DNA of 64,000 nt from Bacteroidales bacterium (GTDB lineage: Bacteria > Bacteroidota > Bacteroidia > Bacteroidales > UBA3663): contig JAFZTS010000045.1 in the NCBI GenBank assembly GCA_017618715.1, forward strand, positions 1-64,000, written 5' to 3'. Every line of letters starts with the position of its first letter. Position 1 is the first letter of the stretch. Positions 55,099-62,993 of this stretch are shown piece after piece. Below the pieces are notes generated by a model. That model saw only the letters and a program-made list of their open reading frames with translations. It ran no database searches and had not been told where the DNA came from. Both the position numbers and the translations under genes were made by a program.

Positions 55099-55142
55099 AA
55101 AGGGGCATTGGAGTACTGTCACAGGTTCTTCAGTGCCCTTTT
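55099..55142 (+). terminator. Rho-independent terminator after LRR gene
   Basis: AAAGGGGCATTG (55099-55110) pairs with CAGTGCCCTTTT (55131-55142) around a 20-base loop, 20 bases after the stop. Confidence 0.7.
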
Positions 55143-55182
55143 AAGAAACAATACTTTCCCACACAAATAACTCATTATATAA

Positions 55183-56547
55183 ATGATACTTCGCGCTACC
55201 GAGAGTCCTGTCCTTATCCATGAAGCAGAACGTTGTGCATTGGCTATATTACCTTCCGTCTGTTCGTCGGACGATGTGAGTGCTTTGTATCAACGACTTG
55301 TTTCTCTTGGTGCACAATGGGTATTCGTGCAGCTTTATCCAGGGACGATAGAGATTACCGTTCAGGAGTTGCATCGCATGCTGTCCGTCATGAAGGATAC
55401 AGGAAGAAGGATGCTATACACCGACTTTCGTCAAGCTGATGAACGTTGTGAGTGCATCGATTATCATGAGGGTTCGTTGCGCGATGACTTCGATTTTGGT
55501 CCTGCTGTCTTGCTCAATGTGGAGACTTTTGATAAGGTAGATGCCTCGAAATATTATAGGTTCGCTGCTTTTTATGACCTGCGTCTCCAGAGTTGCGGAT
55601 GTGTTCCTTTCCTGCCGTTTCATTTGAATGAGTATCTCTACACGTTCTTTCCCGCTTCAAAGGAGGGCGTTTCGCAGTTCGACTACGTCAATCCCCGTAA
55701 TCGTGAAGTACAGCTTGAATATGAAGCAGCATTGACCCATTGGTTGAAGACGAATGGAGGACTGATCAATTCTGGTGGCCTTAAGCATGCAGAAGCTTTG
55801 ATTATGGAAGAAGGCCGACCACTGGCAAGCGTGGTTATCCCTGTCTATAATCGTGTAGGCACCATAGGTGATGCGGTACGTTCGGCACTTCAACAGGAGA
55901 CGAGTTTCGAATACAATGTCATCGTGGTAGATAATCATAGTACCGATGGAACCACTGCGGTTCTTGCCGAATTGGCAGAGCAGGATCATCGCGTCGTTCA
56001 TCTCATTCCCGAAGAGGATACACTTCTCATCGGAGGATGTTGGAACAAGGCTGTCAGTTCGCCCTATTGCGGGCAGTTTGTCGTGCAACTCGATAGTGAC
56101 GACATGTATTCTGGCCCAAATACCTTACAGTGGATGGTCGATGCCTTCAAAGAACAGGATTGCATGGCCGTGGTTGGCAGTTATCGCCTCACCGACTTTG
56201 ACCTGAACGAACTACCTCCTGGCATTATTGACCACCGTGAATGGACCCCAGAAAACGGAATGAATAATGCTCTTCGTATCAACGGATTGGGTGCACCCCG
56301 TGCGTTCCGTCGTGACCTCTTGCTCAAGTATCCTTTGCCAAATACGAGCTATGGCGAGGACTATGCGGCAATGCTTCGTATCACACGCGAGTTTCGTTTG
56401 GGCCGCATTTACGAGTCGCTTTACGACTGCCGTCGTTGGAGTGGTAATAGTGATGCAGCGCTGAGCCGCGAGAAGATAAACCGCAATAATCTTTACAAGG
56501 ACCGCATCCGTACCATAGAACTTGTGGCACGTCGAAGCCTCCAATGA
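55183..56547 (+). CDS. Glycosyltransferase family 2 with degenerate N-terminal domain
   Basis: A 454-residue protein. The C-terminal half (about 210-454) is a standard GT2 domain: [32 protein letters not shown], and the DXD-type VQLDSDDMY. The first 200 residues look like a degraded GT-A fold ([11 protein letters not shown], then [20 protein letters not shown]) without a start strand. There is no membrane helix. It overlaps the next gene by four bases (ATGA), and this pair with DUF4922 recurs in Bacteroidales as far as I recall. Its acceptor is unknown. Confidence 0.82.
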   Translation: MILRATESPVLIHEAERCALAILPSVCSSDDVSALYQRLVSLGAQWVFVQLYPGTIEITVQELHRMLSVMKDTGRRMLYTDFRQADERCECIDYHEGSLRDDFDFGPAVLLNVETFDKVDASKYYRFAAFYDLRLQSCGCVPFLPFHLNEYLYTFFPASKEGVSQFDYVNPRNREVQLEYEAALTHWLKTNGGLINSGGLKHAEALIMEEGRPLASVVIPVYNRVGTIGDAVRSALQQETSFEYNVIVVDNHSTDGTTAVLAELAEQDHRVVHLIPEEDTLLIGGCWNKAVSSPYCGQFVVQLDSDDMYSGPNTLQWMVDAFKEQDCMAVVGSYRLTDFDLNELPPGIIDHREWTPENGMNNALRINGLGAPRAFRRDLLLKYPLPNTSYGEDYAAMLRITREFRLGRIYESLYDCRRWSGNSDAALSREKINRNNLYKDRIRTIELVARRSLQ

Positions 56548-58619
56548 AAAACCAACAACCTATCATGCTTGACCTGAATATACTTTTTGAACAACAATTG
56601 GCCCAATGGCCTGAATGCCGTGAACGCTATGAGCAGCTATCGAACGCAGGACATCGCAGTCTTGTACTCGATGGCCGCGAGTACATGCTATCGTTCAATC
56701 CGGGACGTTCGAAAAGCGCAAAGGCCCTCATCGTGAACGGAAAACCAATGACAATGAGAGTTGAGCAAAAGGATGAGGAGAGACCCTGTTTCCTTTGCGA
56801 AGATGCTTTACCTGCACAACAGCTTCGCCTTGCTGTTGATACTATGCCCTTGCATCATCAGTATCTGGTGGCTGTTAACCCTTTCCCAATTGTGGATCAT
56901 CACTTCACGATTATCTGCAAAGAACATATTCGTCAGGATTTCAAGGGCAGGATGTGGGATATGGCTTTTTTTGCTGACCTTTTCCCCGATTATCTCATCT
57001 TCTTCAATGGAGCCTGCTCGGGAGCCAGCGCACCCGACCATTTGCATTTTCAGGCGGTGCCCAAAAGATGCGTTCCGTTGATCAGTTGGAGTGAAGACAT
57101 CCGAACTCAGTTGGGCGTAACCCAGCATGTGCCTTCTGTTGAGGATTCCGATCACAAAAACATCGTTACATGGACCGAAGGCAGCGTGGCCTATTGGTTG
57201 TTGATCGATCGAAAAGCACATCGTCCTTCGCAGTATTTCTTGGCTGATAATAATCCTGATAAAGTTGTTTTCAGTCCAGCAAGCTTGGAGTTCTGTGGGT
57301 TGATTCCTCTATGCAGAGAAGAGGATTTTGTCAAGTTGACGCCCGAAATCCTTCGTGACATGATGAACCAGTGTTACAAGGTTGAGCCCATGCTGCATGT
57401 AGGTGTGATGGAAGGCAAAAAGATCCTTTTTTCTGCTGACGAACGTGTTCATGCGATGCATTATGTGGGAGAAGATCGTATGAAGGATGTGATGGACTAT
57501 AGTTCCAATCGTGCAGAACTTCAGGAGATGAACGAGTATTGGACTCATACCGAGCCTTTCACTCTCGAAGGTGTTACGATTGGGAAACAGTTCCATTGGC
57601 AACAACGTGAGGACCAGGTGTTCCGTGGTTCTCTGCATATCATTGCACGAGAAGGAATGCTGCACGCCATCAATCTCGTTCCCGTTGAGCAGTATCTGGC
57701 CAGCGTGATTTCGTCTGAGATGGCCGCCACAAACAGTCTGGAACTTCTCAAGGCTCATGCCATCATCAGTCGCAGTTGGGTATTGAGGCAGATACGTCAC
57801 AACGAAGCAACCACTCAGTCACACAACGAGTCAAACGCGCAATCTCAATATCTCATCAAATATTGGGATCACACTGACCACAAACTTTACGATGTCTGTG
57901 CCGACGACCATTGCCAACGTTATCAAGGCATCACACGTCAGGTTTCACCGCTCGTCGAAGAGGCTGTCCAGGCGACACGTGGAATTGTGATGATCGATAC
58001 TGATGGCGAGATTTGTGATGCCCGTTTCAGCAAATGCTGCGGTGGACGCACCGAATTATTCAGTACCTGCTGGCAGGATGTTGATTTTGACTATCTGCGT
58101 GCCGTTGACGATCCGTATTGTTCTCCTGCGTTCATTGAAACACTCCCCGGCGGAATATGGGAAGTCCTGAAACAGGTGTTAAACAACTACGATCAGCAGA
58201 CCATCGATTTCCACGATTGGCAAATGGATTATTCACAGGAGGAATTATCCGAGTTGATCGAACAAAAGATATCCTTGGGATTGGGCACGATAAAACATCT
58301 TGTCCCTGTCGAAAGGGGAGCATCGGGAAGAATCAAGTTGTTGAAGATTGTCGGTAGTGCGAAGACAATCGTGATAGGGAAGGAGTTGCTGATACGCAAG
58401 GCTCTCTCCACGAGCCATCTTTATAGTTCGTGGTTCGATGTTGAAGAACAAACTTCTCGCGAAGATGGAAAGACGCACTTCGTCCTCAAAGGTCACGGTT
58501 GGGGACACGGCGTAGGTCTCTGCCAGATTGGTGCAGCCGCAATGGCAATCAAAGGCTTCAAGGCTGAAGAAATACTTGCCCATTATTATCCTGGTGCACG
58601 TTTGACTTCACTCTATTAA
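56544..58619 (+). CDS. Fusion of DUF4922 (GalT/HIT-like) and SpoIID/LytB domain
   Basis: A 691-residue protein. Residues 1-260 (DUF4922) carry a Cys pair (RPCFLCED, Cys82, Cys85) and a His-x-His-x-Gln site (His166, His168, Gln170 in [10 protein letters not shown]), the signature of GalT/Ap4A-phosphorylase-type nucleotidyl transferases. From about 290 the SpoIID/LytB domain runs to the end: [32 protein letters not shown], and [18 protein letters not shown]. SpoIID-type domains cleave or promote cleavage of murein glycan, yet I see no signal peptide. It overlaps the glycosyltransferase by four bases. Combined function unknown. Confidence 0.85.
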   Translation: MKNQQPIMLDLNILFEQQLAQWPECRERYEQLSNAGHRSLVLDGREYMLSFNPGRSKSAKALIVNGKPMTMRVEQKDEERPCFLCEDALPAQQLRLAVDTMPLHHQYLVAVNPFPIVDHHFTIICKEHIRQDFKGRMWDMAFFADLFPDYLIFFNGACSGASAPDHLHFQAVPKRCVPLISWSEDIRTQLGVTQHVPSVEDSDHKNIVTWTEGSVAYWLLIDRKAHRPSQYFLADNNPDKVVFSPASLEFCGLIPLCREEDFVKLTPEILRDMMNQCYKVEPMLHVGVMEGKKILFSADERVHAMHYVGEDRMKDVMDYSSNRAELQEMNEYWTHTEPFTLEGVTIGKQFHWQQREDQVFRGSLHIIAREGMLHAINLVPVEQYLASVISSEMAATNSLELLKAHAIISRSWVLRQIRHNEATTQSHNESNAQSQYLIKYWDHTDHKLYDVCADDHCQRYQGITRQVSPLVEEAVQATRGIVMIDTDGEICDARFSKCCGGRTELFSTCWQDVDFDYLRAVDDPYCSPAFIETLPGGIWEVLKQVLNNYDQQTIDFHDWQMDYSQEELSELIEQKISLGLGTIKHLVPVERGASGRIKLLKIVGSAKTIVIGKELLIRKALSTSHLYSSWFDVEEQTSREDGKTHFVLKGHGWGHGVGLCQIGAAAMAIKGFKAEEILAHYYPGARLTSLY

Positions 58620-58650
58620 TTGTTAATTGTTAATTATTCATTGTTAATTG
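58616..58650 (+). repeat. 7-bp tandem repeat, five units, across fusion-gene stop codon
   Basis: TTAATTG, TTAATTG, TTAATTA, TTCATTG, TTAATTG tile 35 bp. The TAA stop of the SpoIID fusion gene (58617-58619) is inside the first unit, and the array ends 3 bases before the ATG at 58654. Confidence 0.9.
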
Positions 58651-58653
58651 CTT

Positions 58654-59091
58654 ATGCAACTTTCAGACAAATGGTTCACTGCTATTTCGCAGAACGAAGA
58701 TAACACAATTACCTATATCTCGGGACGTTCCGATATCGATGCTTGGATTCTGCAGGGTAAGATGAAGGAGCGCATCGAGGTTAGTTGGCATTACGAGAAA
58801 GACGAACAAGGTTTGCCCTCAAATGACAAGGAAGCCCAGATCATGGAGGCTGTGCAGGATCGTTTGCAAGCTGCCATGGAGAAGGACAAACTTGCCATTA
58901 TGACAGGCGTATATACTGGTCAAGGCAAGCGCGACATGATATTCATTTGTCGCAACAACAAGGCCTTTGGCGAACGCCTCAATGAAGCATTGGCCGGTCT
59001 TCCCGAATTACCCATCACCATCTATGCCGAATTAGATCCCGAGAACGAAGAGTATAAGTCGCTCCTCGAAATCAAGGGTGAAGAGGATTGA
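58654..59091 (+). CDS. DUF695 domain protein
   Basis: A 145-residue cytoplasmic protein. The start is the ATG at 58654 (MQLSDKWFTAIS), just after the 7-bp repeat; a TTG two codons upstream is possible but less likely. The sequence KERIEVSWHYEKDEQGLPSN followed by LAIMTGVYTGQGKRDMIFIC fits DUF695, a small alpha/beta domain of unknown role. It ends TGA at 59089, 5 bases before the ATG of the next gene. Confidence 0.8.
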   Translation: MQLSDKWFTAISQNEDNTITYISGRSDIDAWILQGKMKERIEVSWHYEKDEQGLPSNDKEAQIMEAVQDRLQAAMEKDKLAIMTGVYTGQGKRDMIFICRNNKAFGERLNEALAGLPELPITIYAELDPENEEYKSLLEIKGEED

Positions 59092-59096
59092 ATAAT

Positions 59097-59900
59097 ATGA
59101 AAGTAACCATCTTAGGAAGTGGCACGAGCATCGGTGTGCCTATGCCGACCTGCAAGTGTGAGGTCTGCTTAAGCAAGGATCCGCATGACAACCGCTTGCG
59201 TTGCAGTGCATTGGTTCATACCGACGATGACAAGGACATCCTCATCGATTGTGGTCCCGATTTCCGCATTCAGTCGTTGCGCGCCGATATCACTAAACTT
59301 GATGCGCTCTTGCTTACGCACAATCATTTCGACCATTGCTATGGTCTCGATGATTTGCGTCCTTGGGCCTATTGGACACCGCTCCAGACGTATGCCGACA
59401 AGGGGATGAGCCAGTCGCTGCTCACACGATGGGATTATATCTTCGTTCATCAATATCCTGGCGTTCCCAAGCTCGTGCTTCATACCGTGCATCCAAGTCA
59501 AGGCGATGTATTTCATGTGGGAGAGACAGAAATAACGCCTATTCGTTGCTATCATGGACAATTGCCCATACTTGGTTATCGCATCGGTTCCCTTGGTTAT
59601 ATCACCGATTGTACAAAGATCCATGAGCGAGACCTTCCGAAACTTGTAGGTGTTGATACGCTGATCATCGATGCTTTGCGTTGGACGGAGCATCCGACCC
59701 ATTACAGCGTGGCACAGGCAATGGTTATCGTGGAGCATCTCAAGCCGCGTCAGACATTCTTCACCCACATGAGCCATGACATGGGTCTTCATGCTGATTT
59801 TGAGCAAAGACTGAGCCAGGAACTCTCCAAACTATTCCCTCAGGAACTCCTTGACACAATTCATTTGTCCTACGATCAACAGGAGATAATTGTTAATTGA
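59097..59900 (+). CDS. Metallo-beta-lactamase-fold hydrolase (PhnP/RNase Z-like group)
   Basis: The start at 59097 (MKVTILGSGTSIGVPMP) gives 267 residues. The H-x-H-x-D-H motif is LLTHNHFDHCYGLDDLRP (near residue 78), followed by the metal histidines YHGQLPILGYRIG and the late FTHMSHDMG. CKCEVCLSKDP near residue 22 is a cysteine motif seen in PhnP-type phosphodiesterases. It may cleave a cyclic or diester phosphate. It lies between DUF695 and miaA in one operon. Confidence 0.85.
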   Translation: MKVTILGSGTSIGVPMPTCKCEVCLSKDPHDNRLRCSALVHTDDDKDILIDCGPDFRIQSLRADITKLDALLLTHNHFDHCYGLDDLRPWAYWTPLQTYADKGMSQSLLTRWDYIFVHQYPGVPKLVLHTVHPSQGDVFHVGETEITPIRCYHGQLPILGYRIGSLGYITDCTKIHERDLPKLVGVDTLIIDALRWTEHPTHYSVAQAMVIVEHLKPRQTFFTHMSHDMGLHADFEQRLSQELSKLFPQELLDTIHLSYDQQEIIVN

Positions 59901-59902
59901 CA

Positions 59903-60829
59903 ATGATTACAATAGTTGGCCCTACTGCTAGTGGAAAGACACGACTGGCTGTTGATGTTGCCTTGGCATACGATACCGAGGTGATATCGGCTGATTCGCG
60001 TCAGGTCTATCGTGACATGACGCTTGGAACCGGCAAGGATCTTGAGGACTATTTGGTCCGCGATACCGAAGGCAACGTCATCAAGGAGGTGAAATGCCAT
60101 CTTATCGACATTCGAGAGCCAGGTTACAAATATTCTATTTATGAGTTTCAGCGCGACTTCCATCGTGTTTATGACGACATGCTGAGTCGTGGATTTTTGC
60201 CTGTGATGTGTGGAGGATCGGGTCTTTATGTCGAGTCGATACTGCGAGGCTACGAAATGCATGAGGTGCCTGAGAATCCCGAACTTCGCAAGCGCCTTGA
60301 AGATAAATCCTTGGAAGAACTTACCGAAATCCTCAAGACATACAAGACCCTTCACAATCAAACAGATACTGATACCAGGAAACGAGCCATTCGCGAGATA
60401 GAGATACGTGACTATTACTGCACACATGCCGAGCAACTTACAGGCTATCCTGCAATAAAGAGCCTCGTGGTCGGAACCGAAGTGGATCGTGATGTGCGTC
60501 GTGAACGTATATCACGCCGTTTGCGCGAACGTCTCGATGCAGGCATGGTCGATGAAGTGCGCTATCTATTGGAAAATCGCCACATCCCACCGCAAGATCT
60601 GATTTACTACGGCCTCGAATACAAATACCTTACCCTCTATCTCATAGGCGAACTATCCTACGACGAGATGGTTCGTCAGCTCGAAATCGCCATTCATCAG
60701 TTCGCCAAGCGCCAAATGACCTGGTTCCGTGGCATGGAACGTCGCGGCATCCCCATCCACTGGATTCCACCGACCTCTCCCGCGAAGAGAAAGTTGCTCG
60801 TGTTCAAGAACTATATAAAGTATTTTTAG
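59903..60829 (+). CDS. miaA: tRNA dimethylallyltransferase (MiaA)
   Basis: A 308-residue enzyme that adds the dimethylallyl group to A37 of tRNAs reading UNN codons. I choose the ATG at 59903, which puts MITIVGPTASGKTRLAV at the start; a TTG six bases earlier is possible. Motifs are the P-loop GPTASGKT, ISADSRQVYRDM and TGKDLEDYL, and the C-terminal KRQMTWFRGMERRGIPIHWI. Bacteroidota often carry two MiaA paralogues; this one has a D-L-E-D-Y in place of the more usual region after the tRNA site. It is the last gene of its operon. Confidence 0.9.
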   Translation: MITIVGPTASGKTRLAVDVALAYDTEVISADSRQVYRDMTLGTGKDLEDYLVRDTEGNVIKEVKCHLIDIREPGYKYSIYEFQRDFHRVYDDMLSRGFLPVMCGGSGLYVESILRGYEMHEVPENPELRKRLEDKSLEELTEILKTYKTLHNQTDTDTRKRAIREIEIRDYYCTHAEQLTGYPAIKSLVVGTEVDRDVRRERISRRLRERLDAGMVDEVRYLLENRHIPPQDLIYYGLEYKYLTLYLIGELSYDEMVRQLEIAIHQFAKRQMTWFRGMERRGIPIHWIPPTSPAKRKLLVFKNYIKYF

Positions 60830-60901
60830 GATAGATTGTGTAGTTTTTGGGGTAAGTACTATCAGTAGTTGTTATTTATAAGTAATTTATTCTTCCAGAA
60901 T

Positions 60902-60950
60902 AACCCGACCGCCCAAGCGTTACATATATATACGCTTGGGCGGTCGGGTT
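60902..60950. terminator. Perfect 19-bp hairpin downstream of miaA
   Basis: AACCCGACCGCCCAAGCGT (60902-60920) is exactly complementary to 60932-60950, with an 11-base TA-rich loop. It lies 72 bases after the miaA stop. There is no T-run right after the stem, so it may be a strong terminator, an RNA-end protector or a DNA element. Confidence 0.65.
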
Positions 60951-61012
60951 GGAAATGGTCATCAAATTCTCGTTGGAACAGTTTTTGAATGCTTATTGAT
61001 AGAAAATGTTGT

Positions 61013-61333
61013 GATTGCACTGCCTGGAACCATTTAAAGCAATTACGTGCTGAGATCGTATTATTTGTTACCAACCATTGCAATCTTGGGATGAAGCTTG
61101 CATTACTTGTTATGAACCATTGCAATTTTGCCACAAGATTGCACTACTTGTTACCAACCAGTACAATCTCACGCTGCGATTGCACTACTTGTTACCAACC
61201 AGTACAATCTCACACTGCGATTGCATTACTTGTTACCAACCAGTGCAATCTCGCGCTGCGATTGCATTACTTGGTACCAAGTAGTACAATCTCGCGATAT
61301 GGACTGCATTACTTGTTACCAAGTAGTGCAATC
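61013..61333. repeat. Array of about eight imperfect 32-bp palindromes at 41-42 bp spacing
   Basis: Units beginning near 61013, 61054, 61096, 61137, 61178, 61219, 61260 and 61302 share the half-site GATTGCACTACTTGGT, which continues with its own reverse complement to give a 32-bp palindrome centred on a GGTACC-like core; about 9 bp separate palindromes. Spacing is 41 or 42 bp throughout. First units are more diverged. The array is in the 532-bp gap between the converging miaA and GH3 genes. The plus strand happens to be open in several frames here, but this is a consequence of the repeat, not a gene. Confidence 0.9.
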
Positions 61334-61361
61334 CCCAAAATAAATGGCGTTTCTATCGAAA

Positions 61362-62939
61362 TCAAAGACTTGTCCCATTATTCATCGAAATCAGCTCCTC
61401 CAAATAACTGCGGGAGTTGCTGAGACGAGGGATTTTCAGTTGGCCACCGAGCTTGCCTTTCTTAAGGGTGAGCCAATCGGTGAAGAGGCCGGGACGAGCC
61501 ACGATAAGTTCCAGTCTGTCGAGGAATATGCCCTTGTATCGCTTGGCCTCGTAATCAGAATTGACCTCCTGAAGATGCTTATCGAGGCGTTCGGCGAAGT
61601 CTTCCATGTCGCGAGGTGCTTGTGCGAATTCAATGATCCAAGTGTGACGGGCCTTTGCCCCGTGAGCTACATCATTCTTATCGAGTACGGCGAAGGTGGG
61701 TGCGGCAGTATAATCGAGGATGCGTGCACCCGTTTCGTTGCATGTTTTTGCCAACGCTTCGTCGGCATTGCTCACCATCAGTTCTTCGCCAAATGCGTTG
61801 ATGAAGGCTTTGGTACGACCGGTGATGAAGAACTTGTAGGGGTCGCGCTGCGTGAAACGGACGGTATCGCCGATGATATATCGCCAAAGGCCTGGTGTAG
61901 AAATGACCATGGCGTAATTTTTTCCCAATTCCACCTCGGTCAAGGGAACGGCGTGCATCGTGGTACTTCCTTCCTCAAATTCGTCCATTGGGATAAATTC
62001 GTAGAAGATCTTGTTGTCGATGACGAGTTGAAGGTCGTGGCTGTCCCAAGAGGACTGTACGCCGAAGAAGCCTTCCGAGGCGTTATAGGTCTCAAGGTAG
62101 TGCATCTTATCCGAAGGAATGAGCTGCTTGTACTGCTCGCGATAGGGAGTGAAGGCGATGCCTCCATGGAAGAAACACTCAAGATTAGGCCAAACTTCTG
62201 TGATGTCCTTTTTCCCTGTTTCGGCAAGAATGTTCTTCAACACGCCCATCATCCACGACGGAACGCCCGAGATATTGGTCACGTTGACATTCTTGGTGGT
62301 GGCGCAAAGAGCCTTGAGTTTTGCTTCCCATTCGCCCATCAAGGCCACTTCCTTGCTTGGGGTACGGATAAAGTTGACGGCAGGTGTTACGTTTTGTATC
62401 AAAGTGGCCGAAAGGTCGCCCGCATGGATACCTTTGGGCAAAGGCTCGTTGCTGAATGAACCTCCAAGGATAAGTCCTTTGCCACTGAAGATTTTTGATT
62501 CGGGATTGAGGGCAAGATATATGACCATCGAATCGGTAGCTCCACGATAATGGCAGAGTTTCAGTCCCTCATCGGTGACGGGAATGTATTTCGACTTGTC
62601 GGATGTGGTTCCCGATGATTTGGCAAACCATCGGCAAAGCCCTGGCCATAGTACGTCAGTTTCGCCTTGCACCATGCGTTCGATCCATGGTTTCTGCTGA
62701 TCGTAGTTCGAAAGTGGAACACGTTCGGCAAAGATGCGATAGTCGGCCTTGTCTTTTTGACCTTCTTCCTTGAGCATGGTGGAAAAGCCATGCTGACGAC
62801 CAAAGTCTGTGTCCTTGGCACGACCAATCAGCCATGCCAGCTGTTCCTGCTGAAGCTCGTGTGTATGTGTAGCATAACGTTCGAGCTGCTTATATCGCCG
62901 CTCGAACGCCAGTTTGTATATGAGTCTTGTTAGGTTCAC
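61362..62939 (-). CDS. GH3 family adenylating enzyme
   Basis: A 525-residue protein of the GH3 superfamily (plant auxin/jasmonate conjugases). The ATP-binding motif is FAKSSGTTSDKSKYIPVT (near residue 107), then CFFHGGIAFTPYREQY and YNASEGFFGVQ, and GDTVRFT near residue 355. GH3 enzymes adenylate a carboxylic acid and join it to an amino acid or thiol; the bacterial substrate is unknown. It is downstream of topA, with a 10-bp direct repeat at the junction. Confidence 0.9.
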   Translation of the reverse strand: MNLTRLIYKLAFERRYKQLERYATHTHELQQEQLAWLIGRAKDTDFGRQHGFSTMLKEEGQKDKADYRIFAERVPLSNYDQQKPWIERMVQGETDVLWPGLCRWFAKSSGTTSDKSKYIPVTDEGLKLCHYRGATDSMVIYLALNPESKIFSGKGLILGGSFSNEPLPKGIHAGDLSATLIQNVTPAVNFIRTPSKEVALMGEWEAKLKALCATTKNVNVTNISGVPSWMMGVLKNILAETGKKDITEVWPNLECFFHGGIAFTPYREQYKQLIPSDKMHYLETYNASEGFFGVQSSWDSHDLQLVIDNKIFYEFIPMDEFEEGSTTMHAVPLTEVELGKNYAMVISTPGLWRYIIGDTVRFTQRDPYKFFITGRTKAFINAFGEELMVSNADEALAKTCNETGARILDYTAAPTFAVLDKNDVAHGAKARHTWIIEFAQAPRDMEDFAERLDKHLQEVNSDYEAKRYKGIFLDRLELIVARPGLFTDWLTLKKGKLGGQLKIPRLSNSRSYLEELISMNNGTSL

Positions 62940-62973
62940 GATGCAAGAGATGGGGTTTGAATGCTTTGAGGTT

Positions 62974-62993
62974 TAGAGGGATTAAGAGGGATT
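62974..62993 (-). repeat. 10-bp direct repeat across topA stop codon
   Basis: AATCCCTCTT and AATCCCTCTA are adjacent on the minus strand (62984-62993 and 62974-62983). The topA stop codon TAA (62982-62984) joins the two units. Confidence 0.7.

Noticed and set aside
61013..61333. CRISPR array
   Set aside because: The repeats are regular, but the 'spacers' are only about 9 bp and are themselves similar between units, and there are no cas genes.
60989..61423. A protein gene of about 144 residues across the palindrome array
   Set aside because: The open frame arises because the 41-bp unit lacks stops in several frames; two other frames are also open, and there is no start context or recognisable protein.
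61344..62459. A plus-strand open frame of about 371 codons
   Set aside because: It is antisense to the GH3 gene and has no recognisable family.
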